A DNA stretch of 64,000 nucleotides from Nakamurella panacisegetis (GTDB lineage: Bacteria > Actinomycetota > Actinomycetes > Mycobacteriales > Nakamurellaceae), in contig NZ_LT629710.1 in the NCBI RefSeq assembly GCF_900104535.1, positions 4,003,501 through 4,067,500 of the forward strand. Direction: 5' to 3'. The position numbers and the translations under genes are program-made. Below the pieces are notes generated by a model. The model was given only the letters and a program-made list of their open reading frames with translations, was not told the origin of the DNA and searched no databases. Shown here piece by piece: positions 19,701-29,876 of the stretch. Each line of letters begins with the position of its first letter. Position 1 is the stretch's first letter.

Positions 19701-20812
19701 ACGGCCTCCTGACCCAGGGGGTCACCTACCTGGCCGACATCCCGTCGCCGCCGCGCGGGGTGCTCCACCTCGGGCCGCTGCCGCTGCGGGCCTACGCCTT
19801 CTGCATCATCATCGGCATCGTGGTCGGTGTGCTGTGGGGCAACCGGCGGTTCGTGGCCCGGGGCGGTCGGCCGGGACGCGTGACCGACATCGCGGTGTTC
19901 GCCGTGCCGTTCGGCCTGATCGGCGGCCGGCTCTACCACGTCATCACCGACAACGAGCTGTACTTCCGCCCGGGCAAGAACCCGTGGCGGGCCTTCGCGA
20001 TCTGGGACGGTGGTCTCGGCATCTGGGGGGCCATCGCGCTGGGCGGGTTCGGGGCCTGGCTGGGGTGCCGGTACTACAAGGTGCCGCTGTCGGCCTTCGC
20101 CGACTCGGTCGCCCCCGGTGTGATCGTGGCCCAGGCCATCGGCCGCCTGGGCAACTACTTCAACCAGGAGCTGTTCGGCGCCAAGACTTCTCTGCCCTGG
20201 GGTCTGGACGTCTACCTGCGGACGCCGGGCGGTGTGGCCGGCACTCTCGCCCAGTGCCCGGCCGTGCCGGAATTCCCGACGGACTACATCAAGGCCACCC
20301 CGACCGTGCTGTGCGGGACCTACCAGCCGACCTTCCTCTACGAACTGCTGTGGAACCTGCTGATCGCGGCCGTGCTGGTCTGGGCCGACCGGAAGTTCCG
20401 GCTCGGCCGCGGGCAGGTGTTCTGGCTCTACGTCGCCGGCTACACCCTCGGCCGCGGCTGGATCGAAATGCTCCGCATCGACACGGCGAACCATTTCCTG
20501 GGCCTGCGGATCAACGTGTTCACCTCGATCATCATGTTCGTGGTAGCCGTGGTCGTCCTGTTCGTGCGCCGCCACGTCGGGCGCGAGGATCCGGCGCTGC
20601 TCCAGGGCCGGCCACCGAAGGTGGAACCTGACCGATCGGGGACCGGCGGCGAGGCGGACTCCGACCTGGCGGCCCGGCCCCGGGACGACGGCGAACCGAG
20701 CGACGAACCGCGTGTCAAGACCACCGTTTCGGAGCAATCGACGCCCGAAACGGGCGCCGCCGGGGAAATACCGGCCGGTAGCACCGCTGATCAGCGTCCT
20801 GACGCGGAATAG
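19697..20812 (+). CDS. lgt: Prolipoprotein diacylglyceryl transferase
   Basis: An inner-membrane enzyme that transfers diacylglycerol to the lipobox cysteine of prolipoproteins, the first step of lipoprotein maturation. Of 371 residues, the first 290 hold about seven transmembrane segments with AYAFCIIIGIVVGVLWG, the conserved IWGAIALGGF helix and the signature GRLGNYFNQELFG. The last 80 residues are a polar Asp/Glu/Pro/Thr-rich tail, typical of actinobacterial Lgt but of no known function. It is coupled to trpA by a four-base overlap. Two likely substrates in this window are LivK and the lipoprotein at 45508. Confidence 0.94.
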   Translation: MNGLLTQGVTYLADIPSPPRGVLHLGPLPLRAYAFCIIIGIVVGVLWGNRRFVARGGRPGRVTDIAVFAVPFGLIGGRLYHVITDNELYFRPGKNPWRAFAIWDGGLGIWGAIALGGFGAWLGCRYYKVPLSAFADSVAPGVIVAQAIGRLGNYFNQELFGAKTSLPWGLDVYLRTPGGVAGTLAQCPAVPEFPTDYIKATPTVLCGTYQPTFLYELLWNLLIAAVLVWADRKFRLGRGQVFWLYVAGYTLGRGWIEMLRIDTANHFLGLRINVFTSIIMFVVAVVVLFVRRHVGREDPALLQGRPPKVEPDRSGTGGEADSDLAARPRDDGEPSDEPRVKTTVSEQSTPETGAAGEIPAGSTADQRPDAE

Positions 20813-20830
20813 TTGCGTCGAGCGGCCAGG

Positions 20831-20867
20831 ATCACCTGTGGGAAAGCCCAGCGGTGATGTTTGTTTT
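20831..20867 (+). terminator. Intrinsic terminator after lgt
   Basis: Stem ATCACC/GGTGAT with an inner TGGG/CCCA helix (a two-by-two internal loop between them), followed by the T-rich stretch GTTTGTTTTG. One of the few terminators here with a U-tract. Confidence 0.7.
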
Positions 20868-20879
20868 GCGCGAGTCCTG

Positions 20880-20885
20880 TAATCT
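20880..20885 (+). promoter_or_regulatory. Candidate -10 hexamer of gltB
   Basis: TAATCT just after the lgt terminator. If used, the gltB message has a leader of about 255 bases. No clear -35 box. Confidence 0.3.
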
Positions 20886-20914
20886 GCCGTTAACTAGGCC
20901 ACCGTCGTCCTGGT

Positions 20915-20968
20915 GACCCAGAGCCGGTTCGTTTCGGCCGACGCGGCGGCCACCATCGTCGCTGGGTC
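20915..20968 (+). other. Structured segment in the gltB leader
   Basis: GACCCAG at 20915-20921 pairs perfectly with CTGGGTC at 20962-20968, enclosing a smaller GGCCG/CGGCC hairpin. The remainder of the leader (20969-21130) has another weak GGCG/CGCC pairing but no coding sequence I can support. It does not match a riboswitch class that I can recognise by eye. Confidence 0.35.
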
Positions 20969-21148
20969 CCGGTTGGCACGTCGGCGGTGATCCCACTGAT
21001 GTCGCCCTGCCCTACTCCAGGCGTTCCCGGTGGGCGGTAGCACCGCGCTCCACCTCGCACTGCCGAGAAACTCACATCACCACTTGCTGCCCTTCGCCCC
21101 TCCTGACGGAGCGGAAGAAGCGGCAGCGTCGACGACGGGAGGCTTGCC

Positions 21149-24100
21149 GTGAAGTACTCGGCAATTCCGGGTCCCCAGGGCCTGTACGACCCAGCATTCG
21201 AACGCGACTCGTGCGGCGTGGCCGCCGTCGCCGACATCAAGGGCCGTCGCAGCAACAAGATCGTGGCCGATGGAATCACCGCCCTGATCAACCTGGAGCA
21301 CCGCGGCGCCGCCGGCGCCGACCCGGCCGTCGGTGACGGGGCCGGGATCCTGTTCCAGGTGCCGGAGGGTTTCCTGCGTGCCGTCGTCGATTTCGATCTG
21401 CCCGTCGTCACCGGGGCCAACTCGCCCGACGGGTGCGCGTTCGCGGTCGGCACGGCGTTCCTGCCGCAGGACGACTCGGAGCGAGCACGGGCCAAGGAAC
21501 TGATCAGCCGGATCGCCGACGAGGAGAACCTCGAGGTGATCGGCTGGCGTGAGGTCCCCACCGACCCGATCGGCTCCGGCGTCGGGAAGATGGCGCTCGA
21601 CGTCATGCCGGTGTTCGAGCAGCTGTTCCTGGCCGGCCCGAAGGACCAGGCCGGCCACCGACCGTTCGGCGTCAAGCTGGACCGCCTGGTCTACCCGCTG
21701 CGCAAGCGCGTGGAACGGGAGACCGCCGAGCAGGGCATCGACGTGTACTTCCCGTCGCTGTCCAGCCGCACCCTGGTCTACAAGGGCATGCTGACCACCC
21801 AGCAACTGCCCGACTTCTACGACGACATCCGCGACCGGCGGGTGGAGAGCGCGATCGCCGTCGTGCACTCGCGCTTCTCCACCAACACCTTCCCGGCCTG
21901 GCCGCTGGCCCACCCGTTCCGGTTCATCGCGCACAACGGCGAGATCAACACGGTGCGCGGCAACCGGAACCGGATGCGGGCCCGTGAGTCACTGCTGGCC
22001 AGCGACCTGATCCCGGGAGATCTGAACCGGATCTTTCCGATCAACTCGGCCGAGGCGTCCGATTCGGCCTCCTTCGACGAGGTCCTGGAGCTGCTGCATC
22101 TGGGCGGTCGGTCCCTGCCGCACGCCGTGCTGATGATGATCCCGGAGGCCTGGGAGAACGGCCGCGAGACCATGGACCCGGCGGTCCGGGGCTTCGCCGA
22201 GTTCCACGCCTCCCTGATGGAACCGTGGGACGGCCCGGCTTGTGTCACCTTCACCGACGGGCGACTGCTCGGCGCGGTGCTGGACCGCAACGGGCTGCGT
22301 CCCGGACGGTGGTGGCTCACCAGCGACGACACCGTCGTGTTGGCCTCGGAGGCCGGGGTGCTGTCCATTCCGCCGGAGAAGATCGTGGAGCGGGGCCGGC
22401 TGCAGCCGGGCCGGATGTTCCTGGTCGACACGGTGGCCGGCCGCATCCTGGACGACACCGAGGTCAAGGCCGAACTGGCCGCGGAACATCCGTACTCCGA
22501 GTGGGTGCACGCCGGGCTGGTCCCGTTGGACGAGCTGCCCGCCCGCGAGCACGTGATCACCTCCCACGACGCCGTGCTGCGCCGTCAGCAGGTCTTCGGG
22601 TACTCCGAGGAGGACCTGCGGATGCTGCTGACCCCGATGGCGCGTACCGGGGCCGAGGCGATCGGGTCGATGGGGACCGACACTCCCGAAGCCGTCCTGT
22701 CGGCCCGGCCGCGGCTGCTGTTCGACTACTTCTCACAGTTGTTCGCGCAGGTCACCAACCCGCCCTTGGACGCCATCCGCGAGCAGATCGTCACCAGCAT
22801 GTCCAGCGTCATCGGGCCCGAGGCGAACCTGCTCGACCCGTCGCCGTCGTCGTGCCGGCAGATCTCCCTGCCGTTCCCGGTGATCGACAACGACGACCTG
22901 GCCAAGCTGATCGGGGTCAACTCCGACGGCGACATGCCGGGCTTCGCCGCCGCCGTCATCTCCGGCCTGTACGAGGTCGACGGCGGGGGAGCGGCCCTTG
23001 GCGCGGCCCTGGAGCGGTGCCGCCGGGAGGCCGACGCCGCCATCGAGGCCGGTGCGCGCATCCTGGTGCTGTCCGACCGGGACTGCGACGCCAAGCGCGC
23101 GCCCATCCCGTCGCTGCTGCTCACCTCGGCCGTCCACCAGCACCTGGTCCGGCAGAAGTCCCGCACCAAGGTCGCGCTGATCACCGAGACCGGCGACGCC
23201 CGCGAGGTCCACCACGTCGCCCTGCTGCTGGGGTACGGCGCCGGCGCGGTCAACCCGTACCTGGCGCTCGAGTCGGCCGAGGACCTGGCGGTCGCCGGTC
23301 TGCTGGGCGACGTCCGTCCCGCGGCCGCCGTCAAGAACACCATCTACGCCCTCGGCAAGGGCGTGCTCAAGGTGATGAGCAAGATGGGCATCTCCACCGT
23401 CGGTTCCTACCGGCAGGCCCAGGTGTTCGCGGCGTTCGGCATCGACGAGAGCGTGCTCGGCGAGTACTTCACCGGCACCACCTCCCGCACCGGCGGCAGC
23501 GACCTGGATGTCATCGCGGCCGACATCCTGGAGCGTCACTCCCTGGCCTTCGTGTCCAACACGGCGGTGCGCGAGCACCGCGGTCTGGAGATCGGCGGCC
23601 AGTACCAGTGGCGGCGCGAAGGGGAGATCCACCTGTTCAACCCGGAGACGGTCTACCTGCTGCAGCACGCGACGAAGACCAAGCAGGTGTCGGTGTTCCG
23701 CCGCTACACCGACACGGTCGACGAGCTGTCCCGCAAGGGTGGGACCCTCCGCGGCCTGTTCGGCCTGCGCACCGATGTACGGACGCCGATCCCGCTGACC
23801 GAGGTCGAGCCGGTGGAGGACATCGTCAAGCGGTTCGTCACCGGGGCGATGTCCTACGGTTCCATCTCGATCGAGGCGCACGAGACGCTGGCCATCGCGA
23901 TGAACCGGCTCGGCGGACGCTCCAACACCGGCGAGGGCGGCGAGGACATCGAGCGGTTGCTCGACCCGCGGCGCCGATCGGCCATCAAACAGGTGGCGTC
24001 CGGACGGTTCGGCGTCACCAGTGCCTACCTGGTCAACTCGGACGAGATCCAGATCAAGATGGCCCAGGGGGCCAAGCCGGGTGAAGGCGGCCAGCTGCCC

Positions 24101-25732
24101 GGCAACAAGGTGTACCCGTGGATCGGCAAGACCCGGCACGCCACCACCGGCGTCGGGCTCATCTCGCCGCCGCCGCACCACGACATCTACTCGATCGAGG
24201 ATCTCAAGCAGCTGATCCACGACCTGCGGAACGCGAACCCGCGGGCCAACGTGTCGGTCAAGCTGGTCGCCGAGCCGGGTGTGGGCACGGTCGCCGCCGG
24301 TGTGGTGAAGGCGCACGCCGATCTGGTCATCATCGCCGGGTACGACGGCGGCACCGGCGCCGCCCCGTTGACCTCGCTCAAGCACACCGGACAGCCCTGG
24401 GAACTCGGCCTGGCCGAAGCGCAGCAGACCTTGCGGCTCAACGGGTTGCGCGAACAGGTGCGACTGCAGGCCGACGGCGGCCTCAAGACCGGCCGGGACG
24501 TGGTCATCGCGGCTCTGCTGGGCGCCGAGGAGTTCGGGTTCGCCACCGCGCCGCTGGTGGTGGCCGGCTGCGTCATGATGCGAGTCTGCCACCTGGATAC
24601 CTGCCCGGTGGGCATCGCCACCCAGAACCCGGTGCTGCGCGAGCGGTTCACCGGCACGCCGGAGTTCGTCGAGACGTTCTTCCTGTTCCTGGCCGAGCAG
24701 GTGCGCGAGTACCTGGCCGCCCTCGGATTCCGGTCGATCGACGAGGCCGTCGGCCACGCCGAGCTGCTGGACATCGCCCCGGCGGTCGACCACCACCGGG
24801 CCCGCGGCCTCGACCTCGCGCCGTTGCTGGCCGTGGCCGATGTCGACGCCGGGCACCGATGCACCAACCCGGCCAAGCACGACCTGAGTCAGACCCTGGA
24901 CGCCCGTTTCATCGAATCGTGTGCGCAGACCCTGCACGACGGTTCGCCGGTGGAGCTGGAGTTCGACGTCCGCAACGTCGACCGCACGGTCGGAACGATG
25001 CTCGGCTCCGAGGTCACCCGCCGCTTCGGTCCGGAGGCGCTGCCGCAGGACACCATCCGGATCGCGCTGACCGGAACCGCCGGTCAGTCGCTGGGCGCGT
25101 TCCTGCCCCGGGGCATCACGTTGACCCTGACCGGGGACGCCAACGACTACGTGGCCAAGGGGCTGTCCGGCGGTCGGATCGTCGTCCGGCCGGCGGAGAA
25201 CTCGCCGGCCCAGGCGCCCGGGGCGAAGACCCAGGTGATCGCCGGCAACACCATCGGCTACGGCGCCACCTCGGGCGAGCTGTACCTGCGGGGCCGGGTC
25301 GGCGAGCGTTTCGCCGTCCGCAACTCGGGGGCCCTGATGGTCACCGAAGGCACCGGCGACCACGCCTTGGAGTACATGACCGGCGGGCGGGTGGTCATCC
25401 TCGGCCGTACCGGCCGGAACGCCGCGGCCGGGATGAGCGGTGGCATCGCCTACCTGCTCGACGCCGATCACGCCCGGATCAACAAGGAGCTGGTGGACGT
25501 CGAACCGCTGGAGCTGGACGAATTCGTCTGGCTCGGCGAGGTCATCGCCGACCATGTGCGGTACACCGGCTCGCCCATCGGCCGGCGACTGCTGGACTCC
25601 TGGGAGACCGAGTCGGCCCGTTTCTCGCGGGTGATGCCGCGGGACTACAAGCGGGTGCTCGAACTGCAGGCCAAGGCCGAGGAAACCGGCGTCGACGCCG
25701 ACGAACTGATCATGGAGGCGACCCGTGGCTGA
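21149..25732 (+). CDS. gltB: Glutamate synthase, large (alpha) subunit
   Basis: The NADPH-dependent GOGAT large subunit, which transfers the amide nitrogen of glutamine to 2-oxoglutarate. It is 1527 residues, the standard size. A 21-residue propeptide precedes the N-terminal glutaminase nucleophile Cys22 ([15 protein letters not shown]). The central domain, the FMN synthase barrel with [19 protein letters not shown], the 3Fe-4S cysteines Cys1141, Cys1147 and Cys1152 ([15 protein letters not shown]) and the C-terminal GXGXG beta-helix ([29 protein letters not shown]) follow in order. GTG start with a GGGAGG site. It overlaps gltD by eight bases. Confidence 0.97.
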   Translation: MKYSAIPGPQGLYDPAFERDSCGVAAVADIKGRRSNKIVADGITALINLEHRGAAGADPAVGDGAGILFQVPEGFLRAVVDFDLPVVTGANSPDGCAFAVGTAFLPQDDSERARAKELISRIADEENLEVIGWREVPTDPIGSGVGKMALDVMPVFEQLFLAGPKDQAGHRPFGVKLDRLVYPLRKRVERETAEQGIDVYFPSLSSRTLVYKGMLTTQQLPDFYDDIRDRRVESAIAVVHSRFSTNTFPAWPLAHPFRFIAHNGEINTVRGNRNRMRARESLLASDLIPGDLNRIFPINSAEASDSASFDEVLELLHLGGRSLPHAVLMMIPEAWENGRETMDPAVRGFAEFHASLMEPWDGPACVTFTDGRLLGAVLDRNGLRPGRWWLTSDDTVVLASEAGVLSIPPEKIVERGRLQPGRMFLVDTVAGRILDDTEVKAELAAEHPYSEWVHAGLVPLDELPAREHVITSHDAVLRRQQVFGYSEEDLRMLLTPMARTGAEAIGSMGTDTPEAVLSARPRLLFDYFSQLFAQVTNPPLDAIREQIVTSMSSVIGPEANLLDPSPSSCRQISLPFPVIDNDDLAKLIGVNSDGDMPGFAAAVISGLYEVDGGGAALGAALERCRREADAAIEAGARILVLSDRDCDAKRAPIPSLLLTSAVHQHLVRQKSRTKVALITETGDAREVHHVALLLGYGAGAVNPYLALESAEDLAVAGLLGDVRPAAAVKNTIYALGKGVLKVMSKMGISTVGSYRQAQVFAAFGIDESVLGEYFTGTTSRTGGSDLDVIAADILERHSLAFVSNTAVREHRGLEIGGQYQWRREGEIHLFNPETVYLLQHATKTKQVSVFRRYTDTVDELSRKGGTLRGLFGLRTDVRTPIPLTEVEPVEDIVKRFVTGAMSYGSISIEAHETLAIAMNRLGGRSNTGEGGEDIERLLDPRRRSAIKQVASGRFGVTSAYLVNSDEIQIKMAQGAKPGEGGQLPGNKVYPWIGKTRHATTGVGLISPPPHHDIYSIEDLKQLIHDLRNANPRANVSVKLVAEPGVGTVAAGVVKAHADLVIIAGYDGGTGAAPLTSLKHTGQPWELGLAEAQQTLRLNGLREQVRLQADGGLKTGRDVVIAALLGAEEFGFATAPLVVAGCVMMRVCHLDTCPVGIATQNPVLRERFTGTPEFVETFFLFLAEQVREYLAALGFRSIDEAVGHAELLDIAPAVDHHRARGLDLAPLLAVADVDAGHRCTNPAKHDLSQTLDARFIESCAQTLHDGSPVELEFDVRNVDRTVGTMLGSEVTRRFGPEALPQDTIRIALTGTAGQSLGAFLPRGITLTLTGDANDYVAKGLSGGRIVVRPAENSPAQAPGAKTQVIAGNTIGYGATSGELYLRGRVGERFAVRNSGALMVTEGTGDHALEYMTGGRVVILGRTGRNAAAGMSGGIAYLLDADHARINKELVDVEPLELDEFVWLGEVIADHVRYTGSPIGRRLLDSWETESARFSRVMPRDYKRVLELQAKAEETGVDADELIMEATRG

Positions 25733-27176
25733 CCCCAGCGGCTTCTTGAAGTACGACCGCAAGACCCCGGCCCGGCGGCCGGTGCCGTTGCGGCTGCGCG
25801 ACTGGAACGAGGTCTACGAACCGTTCAGCGAGGGCGAGACCAAGATCCAGGCCGCCCGCTGCATGGACTGCGGAATCCCGTTCTGCCACCAGGGTTGTCC
25901 GCTCGGCAACCTGATCCCGGAGTGGAACGAACTGGTCCGCACCGGCCGCTGGGACGATGCCTCCGACCGGTTGCACGCGACCAACAACTTCCCGGAGTTC
26001 ACCGGACGGTTGTGTCCGGCGCCGTGCGAGGGATCCTGCGTGCTCGGCATCGGGGACGACCCGGTGTCGATCAAGGTGGTCGAGCAGCAGATCGCTGACC
26101 GGGCCATCGCCGGCGGCGGCCTGGCGCCCCGTCCGGCAGCGATCTTCACCGGCAAGAAGGTGGCGGTCATCGGCTCCGGGCCGGCCGGCCTGGCCGCGGC
26201 CCAGCAACTGGCCCGCGCCGGTCACGAGGTGACCGTGTTCGAGCGCGACGGGCGCATCGGCGGCCTGATGCGGTACGGCATCCCGGAGTTCAAGATGGAC
26301 CGGGCTGTGCTGGATCGGCGGCTGGAGCAGATGAGCGCCGAGGGCGTCCGCTTCATCACGCACTGCGCCGTCGGCACCGACCTGTCGGTGAACGACCTGC
26401 GGCGCAACTTCAACGCCGTGGTCATCGCCACCGGCTCCACCGTCCCGCGGGAGCTGCAGGTGCAGGGCCGCGAGCTGGCCGGGGTCGAACTGGCCATGGA
26501 CTACCTGGTGCAGGCCAACAAGGTGCTGGAAGGCACCGCGGGCACCGTCCCCGCCCTTGATGCGGCCGGAAAGCACGTCGTCATCATCGGCGGCGGCGAC
26601 ACCGGGGCCGACTGCTACGGCACCGCGCTCCGGCAGGGTGCCGCGTCGGTGACCCAGCTGGACATCCACGTCCAGCCCCCGGTCACCCGTCATCCGTCCA
26701 CCCCGTGGCCGGTGTACCCGCTGCTGCTGCGCACCTCGGCCGCCCACGAAGAGGGTGGCCAGCGCGTGTTCGGGGTCAACTCGACGTCGTTCGAGTCCGT
26801 CGACGGGCGTGTCTCGGGCATTCACCTGGTCGAGGGCAAGCGGGTGGGTGGCGGCTTCATCCCGTCGGCCGGCACCGAGAAGCACATCGAGGCCGACCTG
26901 GTGCTGCTGGCGCTCGGGTTCGTCGGGCCGGAGCGCGAGGGTCTGCTCGACGAGCTGGGCATCGACATCTCCGGCCGGGGCACCGTCAACCGGGACGACG
27001 ACTACATGACCAACATGCCCGGCGTCTTCGTGGCCGGCGACGCCGGTCGCGGGCAGTCACTGATCGTGTGGGCCATCGCCGAGGGTCGCAGCGCGGCCGC
27101 CGGCGTGGACGCCTACCTGTCCGGTGGCTCCTCCCTGCCCGACCCCCTCGAGCCCACCGCCGTCGCCCTGCGCTGA
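25725..27176 (+). CDS. gltD: Glutamate synthase, small (beta) subunit
   Basis: Supplies electrons from NADPH to the large subunit through FAD and two 4Fe-4S clusters. The 483-residue protein has the N-terminal cluster cysteines in [18 protein letters not shown] and [18 protein letters not shown]. The first Rossmann motif [21 protein letters not shown] binds FAD, and [21 protein letters not shown] binds [26 protein letters not shown] closes the FAD site. The GTG start lies inside the end of gltB, so the subunits are co-translated in a 1:1 pattern. The palindromic element that follows may end the transcript. Confidence 0.97.
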   Translation: MADPSGFLKYDRKTPARRPVPLRLRDWNEVYEPFSEGETKIQAARCMDCGIPFCHQGCPLGNLIPEWNELVRTGRWDDASDRLHATNNFPEFTGRLCPAPCEGSCVLGIGDDPVSIKVVEQQIADRAIAGGGLAPRPAAIFTGKKVAVIGSGPAGLAAAQQLARAGHEVTVFERDGRIGGLMRYGIPEFKMDRAVLDRRLEQMSAEGVRFITHCAVGTDLSVNDLRRNFNAVVIATGSTVPRELQVQGRELAGVELAMDYLVQANKVLEGTAGTVPALDAAGKHVVIIGGGDTGADCYGTALRQGAASVTQLDIHVQPPVTRHPSTPWPVYPLLLRTSAAHEEGGQRVFGVNSTSFESVDGRVSGIHLVEGKRVGGGFIPSAGTEKHIEADLVLLALGFVGPEREGLLDELGIDISGRGTVNRDDDYMTNMPGVFVAGDAGRGQSLIVWAIAEGRSAAAGVDAYLSGGSSLPDPLEPTAVALR

Positions 27177-27188
27177 CCGCCCCCACCC

Positions 27189-27272
27189 CGGCGTGGATCA
27201 ACTTCGCAGGCCTGGACGAAAGTGAACACTTCCGTCACTCCAGTCCCAAACCGGCGAAGTTGATCCACGCCG
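27189..27272. repeat. 84-bp palindromic element with perfect 19-bp arms
   Basis: Arm 27189-27207 (CGGCGTGGATCAACTTCGC) is the exact reverse complement of 27254-27272. The 46-base centre holds a second, imperfect dyad (GACGAAAGT ... ACTTCCGTC). It begins 13 bases after the gltD stop. It could fold into one long hairpin and act as a terminator. The perfect arms, absence of coding and location just behind a gene also fit a REP- or MITE-type mobile palindrome. No second copy is in this window. Confidence 0.8.
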
Positions 27273-27404
27273 ACCGGTCCAGGCCGGGGGGAATCGGGTC
27301 GCCTGCGAACGGCATTCGGGCACAGGGGATGTCCGTACGGCGACAGGTTGCCGAACTCCCCGGGGTGCTGTGACCCCGATGACGGAATCGGTTCAGAAAA
27401 CCGC

Positions 27405-27410
27405 TAGGCT
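27405..27410 (+). promoter_or_regulatory. Candidate -10 hexamer of pyk
   Basis: TAGGCT, six bases before the ATG of pyk. No ribosome site intervenes, so a leaderless message is likely. TGACGG 19 bases upstream is a possible -35. Confidence 0.5.
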
Positions 27411-27416
27411 GCAGCT

Positions 27417-28835
27417 ATGGATCGTCGCGCAAAAATCGTCTGCACCCTTGGCCCCGCCACCTCTTCCGAGGAAGCAATCACCTCGTTGATCGAGGCCGGC
27501 ATGAACGTCGCCCGGATGAACTTCAGTCACGGCGACTACGCCGACCACCAGGCCGTGCACGGTCACGTGCGGTCCGCTGCCCTCAAGCTGGGCCAGACCG
27601 TCGGCATCCTGGCCGACCTGCAGGGCCCGAAGATCCGGCTCGGCCGGTTCGCCGACGGCCCGCACAACTGGGAGACCGGCAGCCAGGTCACCATCACGGT
27701 CGACGACATCATCGGCACGGCGGACCGGGTGTCCACCACCTACAAGGGGCTGGCCAACGACGCCCGTCCGGGCGATCGTCTGCTGATCGACGACGGCAAG
27801 GTCGGACTGGTCGTCACCACGATCGACGGCAACGACGTCAACTGCACGGTCACCGAAGGCGGGCCGGTCTCCAACAACAAGGGGATCTCGCTGCCCGGGA
27901 TGAACGTCTCCGTCCCGGCCATGTCCGAGAAGGACATCGCGGACCTGAAGTTCGCGCTGTCGCTGGGGGTCGACTTCATCGCCCTGTCGTTCGTCCGCTC
28001 GCCGGCCGACGTCGACCTGGTGCACGCCGTGATGGACGAGGTCGGCGCCACGCGCGTCCCGGTCATCGCCAAGCTGGAGAAGCCGGAAGGGGTGGCGAAC
28101 CTCGAAGCCATCGTCCTGGCCTTCGACGGCATCATGGTCGCCCGTGGCGACCTGGGTGTGGAATTGCCGCTGGAGCAGGTCCCGCTGGTGCAGAAGCGCG
28201 CGGTGCAGATCGCCCGCGAGAACGCCAAGCCGGTCATCGTCGCCACCCAGATGCTCGACTCGATGATCGAGCACTCCCGTCCGACCAGGGCCGAGGCCTC
28301 CGACGTCGCCAACGCGGTGCTCGACGGCGCCGACGCGGTGATGCTCTCCGGCGAGACGTCGGTCGGCAAGTACCCGTTCATCACGGTGGCCACCATGGCT
28401 CGCATCATCGAAGCGGTCGAGGCCGAGACGACCAGCGTCCCGCCGCTGACCCACGTGCCGCGAACGAAGCGCGGAGTGCTCTCCTACGCCGCCCGCGACA
28501 TCGGGGAGCGCCTCGAGGCGAAGGCCCTGGTGGCCTTCACCCAGTCCGGGGACACCATCCGCCGCCTGGCTCGGCTGCACACCCACCTGCCGCTGCTGGC
28601 GTTCACGCCGCTGGAGGCGACGCGCAACCAGCTGGCGCTGACCTGGGGGACCAAGACGTTCCACGTCGCCGCGGTCGACTCCACCGACCTCATGGTGGAG
28701 CTCGTCGACGAGGCCATGCTGCAGGTTCCGGGCTACCACGAGGGCGACACCGTGATCATCGTGGCCGGCTCGCCGCCCAACACCGCCGGTTCCACCAACC
28801 TGATCCGGGTGCACCGGTTGGGTTACAAGGACTGA
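27417..28835 (+). CDS. pyk: Pyruvate kinase
   Basis: Catalyses phosphoenolpyruvate + ADP to pyruvate + ATP, the last step of glycolysis. The 472-residue protein begins MDRRAKIVCTLGPATSS and has NFSHGDY, the active-site IAKLEKPEGVANL with the catalytic lysine, IMVARGDLGVELP for Mg2+ binding and VATQMLDSMIEHSRPTRAEA. The C-terminal allosteric domain (LVAFTQSGDTIRRLARLHTH) is present, so effector control is likely, though the effector is not readable. It is monocistronic by layout, with a leaderless promoter in front and an intrinsic terminator behind. Confidence 0.96.
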   Translation: MDRRAKIVCTLGPATSSEEAITSLIEAGMNVARMNFSHGDYADHQAVHGHVRSAALKLGQTVGILADLQGPKIRLGRFADGPHNWETGSQVTITVDDIIGTADRVSTTYKGLANDARPGDRLLIDDGKVGLVVTTIDGNDVNCTVTEGGPVSNNKGISLPGMNVSVPAMSEKDIADLKFALSLGVDFIALSFVRSPADVDLVHAVMDEVGATRVPVIAKLEKPEGVANLEAIVLAFDGIMVARGDLGVELPLEQVPLVQKRAVQIARENAKPVIVATQMLDSMIEHSRPTRAEASDVANAVLDGADAVMLSGETSVGKYPFITVATMARIIEAVEAETTSVPPLTHVPRTKRGVLSYAARDIGERLEAKALVAFTQSGDTIRRLARLHTHLPLLAFTPLEATRNQLALTWGTKTFHVAAVDSTDLMVELVDEAMLQVPGYHEGDTVIIVAGSPPNTAGSTNLIRVHRLGYKD

Positions 28836-28854
28836 CCGTCCGAATCCTCGCGCG

Positions 28855-28889
28855 CGGCGGGCCCCCCAATCCCGGGGGCCCGCCGTTTG
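28855..28889 (+). terminator. Intrinsic terminator after pyk
   Basis: A perfect 12-bp stem CGGCGGGCCCCC/GGGGGCCCGCCG with a seven-base loop, followed by TTTGT. It starts 20 bases after the stop codon. Confidence 0.85.
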
Positions 28890-28954
28890 TGATTTCCGCC
28901 CGCGGCCGGCCGGGCGCCCCGCACCGTCCGGCGGACGGCCGACCCGGGGGCCGA

Positions 28955-28960
28955 TACGGT
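28955..28960 (+). promoter_or_regulatory. Candidate -10 hexamer of tesB
   Basis: TACGGT, seven bases before GTG 28968. It overlaps an alternative upstream GTG at 28959, which favours the downstream start. Confidence 0.45.
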
Positions 28961-28967
28961 GATCGGC

Positions 28968-29876
28968 GTGAATGACAACGACTCACCGCCCGCAGCGGAA
29001 CGGTCCGAGGCCGAAGGCCGCGCCACCACCGCCGCTCTGATCCGGCTGCTCGACCTGGAACGCCTGGAGGACAATCTCTTTCGTGGCGTGTCGCCCGAGA
29101 ACTCGACCATGCGGGTGTTCGGAGGACAGGTGGCGGCCCAGGCACTGACCGCGGCCGGACGTACGGTCCCACCGGATCGACGGGTGCATTCGCTGCACGC
29201 CTACTTCCTGCGGCCCGGCGATCCGCGCGTTCCCATCGTCTTCGACGTCGACCGCACCCGGGACGGGCAGTCGTTCACCACCCGCCGGGTGATCGCCATC
29301 CAGCACGGCAAACCGATCTTCACCCTGTCCAGTTCCTTCCAGCTCGACCAGCCGGGGGTGGACCACAGCGACCCGATGCCGGTCGTGCCGCGGCCGGAGA
29401 CCCTTCCCACTTTCGCCGAGCGGATGCAGGCGGCGCCCCAGCCGGCGGGCCTGGGCCGGGTTCCGCGCCCCTTCGACGTCCGCTACGTCAACGATCCGCC
29501 GTGGGCGAGTGATGCCGAGCCCCGGTCCGAGGTCAGGAATCAGGTGTGGTTCCGCAGTTTCGGCGCCCTTCCGGACGATCAGCTCCTGCATGTGTGCATG
29601 CTGGCCTACCTGTCCGATCTGACCCTGCTCGATTCGATCCTGGCCACCCACGGGCTGGGCTGGTCGACCTCGAGGCTCTCCTTGGCCTCGCTCGATCACG
29701 CGATGTGGTTCCACCGCCCGATCCGGGTCGACGACTGGGTGCTCTACGACACGCATTCGCCCAGCGCCTCGGGATCTCGCGGGCTGGCGATGGGGCACTT
29801 CTTCGCGGCCGACGGCGCCATGCTGGCCACGGTGGTGCAAGAGGGACTGGTCCGGGTGGGGGTCGCGCCGGCATGA
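28968..29876 (+). CDS. tesB: Acyl-CoA thioesterase II
   Basis: Hydrolyses acyl-CoA to free acid and CoA. The 302-residue double-hotdog protein has NLFRGVSPENSTMRVFGGQVAAQAL and the Asp/Thr/Gln catalytic set of TesB: Asp in YLSDLTLLDSIL, the region LASLDHAMWFHRPIRVDDW, and Gln in ATVVQEGLVRV. Length matches TesB (about 290). The start is placed at GTG 28968 because the -10-like hexamer would otherwise lie inside the coding region. Its stop overlaps the antiporter gene by four bases. The same pyk-tesB adjacency is familiar from mycobacteria. Confidence 0.92.
   Translation: MNDNDSPPAAERSEAEGRATTAALIRLLDLERLEDNLFRGVSPENSTMRVFGGQVAAQALTAAGRTVPPDRRVHSLHAYFLRPGDPRVPIVFDVDRTRDGQSFTTRRVIAIQHGKPIFTLSSSFQLDQPGVDHSDPMPVVPRPETLPTFAERMQAAPQPAGLGRVPRPFDVRYVNDPPWASDAEPRSEVRNQVWFRSFGALPDDQLLHVCMLAYLSDLTLLDSILATHGLGWSTSRLSLASLDHAMWFHRPIRVDDWVLYDTHSPSASGSRGLAMGHFFAADGAMLATVVQEGLVRVGVAPA

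Noticed and set aside
22733-25762. A 1009-codon open frame antisense to gltB, and similar long antisense frames over glgP, polA, trpE and uvrA
   Set aside because: They mirror genes with very high third-position GC, have low-complexity Arg/Gly/Pro/Asp composition and match no protein family.
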